Positions 63,944 to 64,000 of a stretch of 64,000 nucleotides of DNA are shown here, piece by piece. Each line of letters opens with the position of its first letter. Position 1 is the stretch's first letter. A program made the position numbers and the translations under genes. The stretch lies in the NCBI GenBank assembly GCA_014084085.1, contig NPFB01000003.1, forward strand, positions 256,586-320,585, in the 5' to 3' direction. The notes under the pieces are model-generated. The model did no database searches and was not told the DNA's origin. It saw only the letters and a program-made list of their open reading frames with translations. This stretch comes from Hondaea fermentalgiana (Eukaryota > Sar > Bigyra > Thraustochytrida > Thraustochytriidae).

Positions 63944-64000
<57 letters not shown>
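63558..64000 (+). CDS. Polyglutamine-containing protein, 3' end beyond window
   Basis: ATG at 63558 opens a frame that runs without stop to the window end (147 codons), so it is partial. It begins MLAFGRFSAEEVRDISAGDHP, continues with an Ala-rich and Gln/Ala/Thr/Pro-rich disordered region and ends in a pure glutamine tract coded by CAG. No domain is visible in this part. Such composition is common in transcription regulators and RNA-binding proteins, but nothing here decides it. The upstream sequence contains the TAGGCCTA cluster. Confidence 0.6.
63948..64000 (+). repeat. (CAG)n repeat coding polyglutamine, reaching the window end
   Basis: At least 17 uninterrupted CAG codons up to the last base of the window. 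The length is a minimum because the repeat continues past the edge. Confidence 0.95.

Noticed and set aside
1..64000. tRNA, rRNA, CRISPR or prokaryotic operon features
   Set aside because: I scanned for B-box-like and array-like sequences in intergenic parts and saw none; the gene content is eukaryotic. A tRNAscan run would be decisive.

Overview
This is nuclear DNA of a protist. It is gene-dense, GC-rich and almost intron-free, with long single-exon genes (up to 1,500 codons), two scaffold gaps of exactly 100 N (8257-8356 and 28088-28187), and clear eukaryotic core genes (PP1, eIF3f, a MYST acetyltransferase, LSm8, taxilin, Doa10/MARCH6, RNA polymerase I A49, an ABCF ATPase, Fis1). GC-rich intronless genes, proteins with long Ser/Asp/Glu-rich insertions and GCT/CAG repeats, and a UDP-glucuronate decarboxylase together suggest a thraustochytrid (Labyrinthulomycetes, stramenopiles; e.g. 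an Aurantiochytrium/Hondaea-like organism). That assignment is an inference from style and not proven by any marker in the window.

Layout. 1-13 kb: GAF-domain protein (+), UDP-xylose synthase (-), a protein with a WASHC3-like motif and WH2-like repeats (-), PP1 catalytic subunit (-), a gap, a Gfo/Idh/MocA oxidoreductase (+), an unknown Arg/Pro-rich protein (-). 14-27 kb: GNAT-like protein (+), eIF3f (+), Hv1-type voltage-gated proton channel (-), a 1,009-residue coiled-coil protein (+), a small coiled-coil protein (+), Esa1/Tip60-type MYST acetyltransferase (-), taxilin (+), LSm8 (-). 28-41 kb: a 1,500-residue kinase with three degenerate cyclic-nucleotide-binding-like modules (+), a PX-BAR sorting nexin fused to a TKL-type kinase (-), a P2X-like receptor (+), a small two-exon gene (-), an unknown protein (+). 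41-64 kb: R3H protein (-), Doa10/MARCH6 ligase (-), RNA polymerase I A49 (+), an Sfi1-like Trp/Arg-rich protein (-), an armadillo protein (-), a coiled-coil protein (+), ABCF (-), a TTC17-like membrane TPR protein (+), Fis1 with a large acidic insertion (-), and a polyglutamine gene (+) cut by the window end.

The genes do not form an operon or a dedicated pathway; they are independent housekeeping and signalling genes. From about 23 kb onward the strand alternates almost gene by gene, so most intergenic spaces are either divergent promoters of about 0.4-1.3 kb (the polyglutamine gene has 1.9 kb upstream) or convergent tails of about 0.1-0.5 kb. The points of greatest interest are the unusual domain architectures: the sorting-nexin/kinase fusion, the cNBD kinase whose glycine loop and phosphate-binding cassettes are degenerate, the P2X-like channel lacking the ATP-binding lysines, the Hv1 channel, and Fis1 with its two TPR halves split by an acidic insert.

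Limits: start codons were chosen by eye (first ATG, family length, context). Only two introns are proposed, from splice-site logic. No database search was possible, so every family name rests on motif recognition.
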